DNA of 64,000 bases from Polytrichum commune (Eukaryota > Streptophyta > Polytrichopsida > Polytrichales > Polytrichaceae): positions 40,005,554 through 40,069,553 of the forward strand of contig OX485803.1 in NCBI GenBank assembly GCA_950295325.1, in the 5' to 3' direction. A program made the translations under genes and the position numbers. The notes beneath the pieces were generated by a model, which saw only the letters and a program-made list of their open reading frames with translations, ran no database searches and was not told where the DNA came from. Every line of letters starts with the position of its first letter. Positions within the stretch are counted from its first letter, which is position 1. Below are positions 58,708 to 64,000 of this stretch, piece by piece.

Positions 58708-61485
58708 TTAATTTATCTCCATTCTTTCGATAAGCCTCTTGCCAGAATCCCCTAAAATAGCAAAGGCAGCTGCCTTGTATGCACCAAAGGCACACTGGTT
58801 GTACCTGGGAAGTGTCACGGCGTCCATCAAATCGGACACGGGAGCCACGACAGAGTCATCGTTAAGGTTGGTGAAGAAGACAATGGACATTCGTTTCTTC
58901 GAGCTGTTCACCAAGGCCCGGTGCTCCACACTTCTGTACTTACCGTTGCTTAAAATCTGGCCCAAGGAACACAAAGATCTAGCAATTCAGATCATCATTT
59001 TGTAATCTGGGAAAGAAAACGAATTGCAATTTATCTAGGACCATATAAGGAAGAGGATTAAGGAGGGAGACACATGCTTGCTGGCACGAACCTGCACTTG
59101 GTCTCCCACATTCACAACAAGTGCGCCCTCTACGGGTTTCACTGTAATCCATTTCCCGTCTTTGCGCACTTGCAAACCAGGAATTGTGTCTTGCAACAAA
59201 AGGGTGAGCAATCCAAAGTCTGAATGCTTCTGAATGCCCATGGCGAGATCTGGCTGGGGACAAGGAGGGTAAAAGTTCACAACGAGCACTTCTTTAAATT
59301 CAAAGTGATCTTCCATGAAGGAGCGCTTTAGTCCCAGGCTCTCTGATATGAGCTCAAGAATCCGGTTGCTCAGTCTGCTTTGCTCCTGTATAAATTCCTC
59401 CTCGGTCTCTCTGCAAGAATTCCGCATAATTGTTACGCAGCAGCTACGATCGAATTCAATTTACAACCTTTGCATAAGGAGCAGAGAGTGCCAGCTCTGG
59501 ACCGATTCGTATGAGATCTTTCCAGATCAGCTAACTCAACATCTTCCTGTAGAACGAAGATAAGGCGTCAAGATTTTCCTGCGTGACTACTGAAAGTGAA
59601 CCAGTAAGGAATTGATCTGACCAAATCTCCCAGAAATTCCGTTGATTATGAGTCTATGCGGATCACTTGATCAAACCAAATACATATTGTAGTGTCCAGA
59701 AGCAATAATACTAAGCAGATTTTCTTGGATAAAGAATTCTTGCAATCAAGTAAAATTGCGGCGTCGAGTAACTGCTAAGGTTGTCCCTGAAGTGTTTGGT
59801 AATATCTTGTTCTGACTCAATTAACTTAAAAAATTCGCGATAGCCATCCTCTCACATCTACTTCCATTGCGCAGTCTGATTATTATTGACGGGAAGATTA
59901 GAAAACATCACACATATTCCAACCTCTCAGTCCTTTCCCAAGTTGTAGCAAAGTAGACGTGTGAAATTGGCACTCCCGTACGGTTTCAGAAGCCAGGAAC
60001 GTGCTCGACTATCAATATAAGCGATCAGATAATCATCATACGTCTAGGAACAGAGAATCTGTAGGCTTAATGAGCGGGGTAAAGGATGAGATTCAAACCT
60101 GCATGTCCGCATTTTCTAGCAGGTCGGGAACTTCAAGAGCAATTCACGAGCAACGACAGCCCCGTCGACGAAGTTTATTTGTGAAATTATCCTCACCATT
60201 GTTTTGTAAGATCAAACGTTTCAGATGTACGTCGCAGGTAAGGATGCTGGAGCTAAATCATAAAAGATATTACTTCAAAGACGATCTTATCTCATCTGGT
60301 ATACAGCGCACAACGGTAGGCGTCCGAACATATCCTTATTCAGAAAACGAAAACGAATAACCTTGGACGCTGTTTACTGTTTAGAGGCATCGGGAAAAAG
60401 TGACGGATAAGGAGACAAAGTGCAAAAGTCTCGCTTCTAGACGGTTTGAAGACTCATTGAGTTGCAAGGGGTGCCAAAGATAGCCACTGCACTTTGTCGC
60501 ACATACAAGAAAGGTAAATAATCCACTTCTATCTACAACATGATCTCAAATTCATTGAAAACTTGCTCTCTCACCTGAAAGACGAAGGACTAGGCCACAA
60601 GTCATAGTCACTAGCGGACAGGGGAAATACTTCATGTTGCAGCTGATCCTCTCACCATTGTTTTGTACGATCAAGTGTTCAAATCTACCTCCCTAGTAGG
60701 AATTCTGGAACGTAAGGGATACTATTAGGACGACGATCTTATCTCATCTGATGGAGAGCGCACAGTAGGCGTCCGAACATATCCTCATTCTAAAGATGAA
60801 TACGAACAACCTCGGACGCTGTTTGCTGTGTAAAGCGGTTGGGAAAATGTGACGGATAAGGCGACAAAGTGCCACGTCTCGCTGTAAACCGATAAATTGC
60901 AAGGGGCGCCAAAGGTGAAATAGAATTAAAAAGAAACCATTTCTATCTACAACATGATCTCAATTTCATAGCAAACTTGCTCTCTCACCTGAAAGAAGGG
61001 GGATTGGTAGGCCACAAGTCATAGTTCCTAGCGGACAAGGGAAACACTTCATGGTGCAGCTGATCGCCCCAGTTCGAAGCCAATCCCTGTTTCGGCGCAC
61101 CTTTGCTACCATAGCCTAGAGACTTCACTGTCTGCTCCTCATCCTTCAACCTATAGCTCATCTTCTCCTCCCACGGACGGTTAAAAAAGCCAGTGGCCGC
61201 TTCTTGCATCCGCTTCAACAAGGACAGCGGCACACCATGGTTCGTCACCTGGAAGAAGCCCCAGTCCTCACACGCTTTCTGTATTTGGCGCAACACGACA
61301 CCACGGCGCTCGCCGTCCACGCCTTCCATATCAATCACGGGAAGGTCAGGAGCAACATAATCATCGTCACTTCTCTCCGGCCTGGCTCGATCCTCCGGAA
61401 GCAGAATATGCGTCTCCGGGACAACGCAAAGGCTGCCATCCTGAACAAGCTCTTGCAGAGGCTTGGGAAGCTGAGGAGCCGCCAT
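58708..61485 (-). CDS. 2-oxoglutarate/Fe(II)-dependent dioxygenase (plant DOXC type)
   Basis: Minus-strand exons 61485-60989, 59410-59092 and 58956-58708 join in frame to give 354 residues, the usual size. The start is the ATG at 61485; the frame runs upstream only through a GTG. The N-terminal DIOX_N domain includes LPVIDMEGVD and FFQVTNHGVP. NFYPPCPQPDL leads into the catalytic core, with iron ligands His228 and Asp230 (KHSDFG) and His284 (SVEHRALV), and the 2-oxoglutarate-binding Arg294-x-Ser296 (KKRMS). All key residues are intact, so an active enzyme is expected. The class includes flavonoid, gibberellin, ACC and salicylate-modifying enzymes; the substrate cannot be set from sequence alone. 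Intron 1 (59411-60988) contains a tandem duplication that copies the end of exon 1 with its splice donor. Confidence 0.93.
60190..61066. repeat. Tandem duplication spanning the exon 1 end and intron 1 of the dioxygenase
   Basis: Unit 60190-60650 and unit 60650-61066 share strings along their length: CACCATTGTTTTGTA, CGATCTTATCTCATCTG, GTAGGCGTCCGAACATATCC, GTGACGGATAAGG and TGCTCTCTCACCTGAAAGA. Offsets run from 459 to 414 bases because of indels. The downstream unit (in gene direction) repeats the last 75 or so bases of exon 1, still open in frame (LQHEVFPLSASDYDLWPS), and keeps the GT donor near 60573. Confidence 0.85.
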
Positions 61486-62120
61486 TGTCACGAAGCCAAA
61501 CGACTACAACTACGTTTCCCTCACTCCCAAACCCTTGCTCATTAAGCTTACCTCCTCATTGCTGCTGCAGCTGGTCCAGCTTCTTGAAGCATGCATAGTA
61601 GTGTCGCAAGCGAATAGAGGCCACCCGAGGTCGCAAGAATCACCGGGTTGCTTTATTCTTGCTCGTTCTCGAATCTCTGAATCACCTTCGTCTGCGGAAC
61701 GCGGAGCTTCGATTCGAACATCTACCAGAGGACAGATTCGCTATTTGAACGCTTCAGCCGGGACGATGATGATCGGCCAGACCCACCGCCGCAACCCTTC
61801 AAACAGTTAGTGATGTGCAACTTGGAATAGGTGAGGCCCGAGAGACACGGCGTTATCGGAAACAAGAGCCCCCAGCTGAGCGGCGCTTATGTAGCAACGT
61901 AAACTCTGTGTTTTTAAAAAACAATCAATCCAACCGCACGGATGTGAACTAGACTATCACACTTTACTTCTTGAGAGTTTTTGAAGTCAATCGGATCACA
62001 TTTGCTAGGTCAATTTCATATATGAACATGGCCTTCATTGAAGGGGCAGTTAGAGAAAATTATGAAATGTTTTGTTTCATGATCATATATATTGGTCATG
62101 CCATGTTGGCAACTTTTGTC
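61486..62120. promoter_or_regulatory. Upstream region of the dioxygenase gene
   Basis: GC-richer sequence to about 61860, with CpG-rich stretches, is probably the leader and promoter of the dioxygenase. No separate gene is supported. Confidence 0.35.
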
Positions 62121-62124
62121 ATAA

Positions 62125-62420
62125 TATGTTATGAAATTGATTTTGGAGTCTGGGAAACCGAAAAGGCGAATGGGATTGAAAGTACATCATGATGGTTTCA
62201 AACTAGTTGATTCTTTGGAGTGGTGTAGTGCGGTAGTCTCCATGAGATAGAGGCTGATGTTTAACTTGTTGGTCTAATTGAAAGAAAAACTCGAGGTTGC
62301 CTCGACCTACGTTCTTAAATAGTGATGGGAACTTCTCTCCAATGGGGTTGTGTAGGGGACATTCCAACACGAAATGTGCCTCATTTTCAAATGTACTATG
62401 GGAGCAAAATTGTCATGTGG
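62125..62420 (-). repeat. R1 dispersed repeat with readable remnant frame
   Basis: The minus strand reads ENEAHFVLECPLHN, then GEKFPSLFKNVGRGNLEFFF and QLDQQVKHQPLSHGDYR in one frame before stops. The DNA aligns with 2040-2280 and ends in TGAAATTGATTTT like the other copies. The region 62420-62945 shows no gene. Confidence 0.65.
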
Positions 62421-62944
62421 ACGACAAATGAGCTACTCCCCAAAAATTTGGGTTTTGGGAGCAAATATAGATGATGTACGTCACCCTCAAAGTTCGAGGG
62501 GCCACATGAGGTCATTTTGGGAGTCTTCCCTTTCTTCATGGAGCAAGCAACATTTGCACTCCTTTTAATCCAAATGCATCCAGTCAAGCTATGCACAGCT
62601 GTCACCTTATCCTAAAGGGGAAAAACCCCACCCAAATTGGGCATCATATGTGAAAGACATCGGCTCCTAAATTTGGCTCCTACATTTGGGCAACACATGG
62701 AACAGCCTCCCAAAAGAAGCAATGCCAACCCCAATAAAAAAAAATTCCTACATGCTTGGAGTATGAGGTCTTTATATGTGATTTTGGTCCGCATGGTAGT
62801 GGGCGCCACCCTACACCAATAGATACCTTCCATCCACATAGATTACCACCTAGTGGGTTGCGAGCCCCATCAAAATATTAGGTGGTGACCCATTTCGGGT
62901 TGCATGAGCATTTAAGGGTTAAGATTGGGCATCTATAACAAATA

Positions 62945-63270
62945 AAATAAGAGTAATAGCAAGGAATTGTTTTTCCTTGTGAAGAGAAATAAATTCTAAG
63001 GAGAATGCCAAAAAATCAACCTTTTTTCCAAAAATATTACTACAAATTTCGAGGCAACAAAGTTAGGGTAACACGTACTAATCAATCGATAGGTTAACCC
63101 ATAATTGCTCATCTAAATTTGAATGTTTGGCTACGATAGGTGTCAAAACTCTTATGAGGGTAATCAATCACAAGCCGCCACCACATAACCTTACCTCCGT
63201 ACGCCTAAAAAATATAAATTGCATTCATGTCGATATTACATGACCCACACTAGCTAGTGAGCGGTTAAAT
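62945..63270 (-). repeat. Dispersed repeat copy B (uninterrupted)
   Basis: This is the reverse complement of 3745-3855 plus 4442-4700, without the R4 element. The equivalent of the insertion point is 63160-63175. Confidence 0.8.
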
Positions 63271-63281
63271 GGGCCACTCTC

Positions 63282-63420
63282 CCACTCTGCATCCAACCAA
63301 CCGGTGTTGGATGGGAGTTTGTCCCATCTGTCCTGGATGGGCGGCACCAACTCCGGGAGGGGGAGCCCGCACTACTCGGGCTAGCTAGGGGCCGCCTGGA
63401 CACCCCGGGGTGGCGACTAT
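63282..63420. other. GC-rich block with short hairpins
   Basis: Composition rises sharply. GGATGGGA pairs with TCCCATC, and AGCCCG pairs with CGGGCT just before CTAGCTAG. No coding frame or RNA gene is recognised. Confidence 0.4.
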
Positions 63421-63510
63421 ATCAAGGGCATCATCAACTCATGTAAAGACTTGGCTATAATCTCTATACGCTTCCATTTTGTGTTGCAGTGAGAGACTAA
63501 TACTCTCCAC

Positions 63511-63770
63511 GATTTGTACACACTAGGAAAAGAACTTAGTCAAGGTCAATTTGGCACCACCTACTTAAACGTGTATTGAGAAGGCCACCGGGAGAGAGAG
63601 CATTGCATGCATCCGCAAAGAGGAAGCTCATTTCAAGAGAAGTCATGGAAGACGAGCGTTGTGAGCTTCACATTATGCATCATTTGACGGGGGCATCCCA
63701 ATGTCAAAGGGGTGTATGAGGATGTCTTAATTAGTGCACTTAATTAGCGATGGAGCCACGGGGAGGTCAC
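63511..63770 (+). pseudogene. Calcium-dependent protein kinase fragment, broken
   Basis: The plus strand reads DLYTLGKELSQGQFGTTYLN, the kinase subdomain I glycine loop in the form typical of plant CDPKs. A frameshift leads to EKATGRE, then another to SAKRKLISREVMEDERCELH and IMHHLTG, which are the expected next CDPK segments. A stop follows GV, and another frame continues as GVYED. The catalytic Lys context (ACK) is lost at a frameshift. Several frameshifts and stops within 260 bases, and absence of the rest of the kinase and EF hands, show a pseudogene fragment. A TTGCAG at 63484-63489 may be a relic splice acceptor. Confidence 0.8.
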
Positions 63771-63918
63771 TCCATTGTCAAGTCGAAAACCACATGCAAG
63801 CAAAAAAAATCTACTTTTTTAAGTTGCATCAACAAAATGGGTCAAACTTTTATCAAAAAAAATTTATGAGTACATATACATGGTATCTATTACATAGTAA
63901 AAACTGATAACCAAATTT

Positions 63919-63946
63919 GTTCTTTTTCTTTTTCTTTTTCTTTTTC
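63919..63946. repeat. CTTTTT microsatellite
   Basis: About four CTTTTT units near the window end. No gene is visible from 63770 to 64000. Confidence 0.9.
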
Positions 63947-64000
63947 TAGAAAACATACCATTTCTAACTAGAATGACGCAAAATTGAACTAAAAAAATTA

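Noticed and set aside
61485-61491. Dioxygenase start two codons upstream of the ATG
   Set aside because: The upstream codon is GTG, not ATG; plant nuclear genes start at ATG, so 61485 was chosen.
63340-63380. Possible Helitron 3' end (hairpin followed by CTAG)
   Set aside because: The base after CTAG is not the expected T, no matching 5' TC end was found, and one hairpin of this size can occur by chance in GC-rich DNA.

Overview
The window is nuclear DNA of a land plant. It holds seven protein genes, most with spliceosomal introns of about 0.4 to 1.7 kb bounded by GT..AG. The proteins include plant-type ones (a poly(A) polymerase, a TMEM184/OST-alpha protein of the plant subgroup, a plant-type 2-oxoglutarate dioxygenase). 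The spaces between genes are AT-rich and packed with decayed transposable elements. One gene per about 9 kb, moderate introns, abundant short inverted-repeat elements and an intronless poly(A) polymerase coding region would suit a bryophyte or other non-flowering plant, but the species is inference and I cannot name it.

Layout. 1-5.7 kb: dispersed repeats. 5.7-8.0 kb: a three-exon cupin (DUF985) gene on the minus strand, with a 5S-rRNA-derived sequence in intron 2. 8.0-12.0 kb: repeats. 12.0-13.75 kb: an intronless poly(A) polymerase on the minus strand, with a GC-rich promoter-like block at 16.3-16.9 kb. 16.9-27.8 kb: a gene desert containing a head-to-head pair of about 1.2 kb terminal-inverted-repeat elements (21.36-24.10 kb). 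28.9-30.6 kb: a two-exon gene for an unrecognised small membrane protein. 33.5-37.2 kb: succinate dehydrogenase iron-sulfur subunit with a long leader intron. 40.3-46.2 kb: a six-exon RBM26/27-like CCCH/RRM RNA-binding protein. 46.2-51.1 kb: repeats, including a Tc1/mariner-like element. 51.2-57.4 kb: a six-exon TMEM184/OST-alpha membrane protein on the minus strand. 58.7-61.5 kb: a three-exon 2-oxoglutarate dioxygenase on the minus strand, with a tandem duplication in intron 1. 62.1-64.0 kb: repeats and a broken calcium-dependent protein kinase fragment.

The genes are ordinary, mostly housekeeping, and do not form one pathway: 3'-end RNA processing, mitochondrial respiration, RNA binding, membrane transport or signalling, and specialised or hormone metabolism. 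All seven coding regions assemble without frameshifts when exons are joined at GT/AG sites. The unusual content is in the repeats: at least seven dispersed families (called R1 to R8 below) with nested insertions, a paralogous empty site, and an inverted element pair that could form a long RNA hairpin. I found no obvious new multi-gene system.
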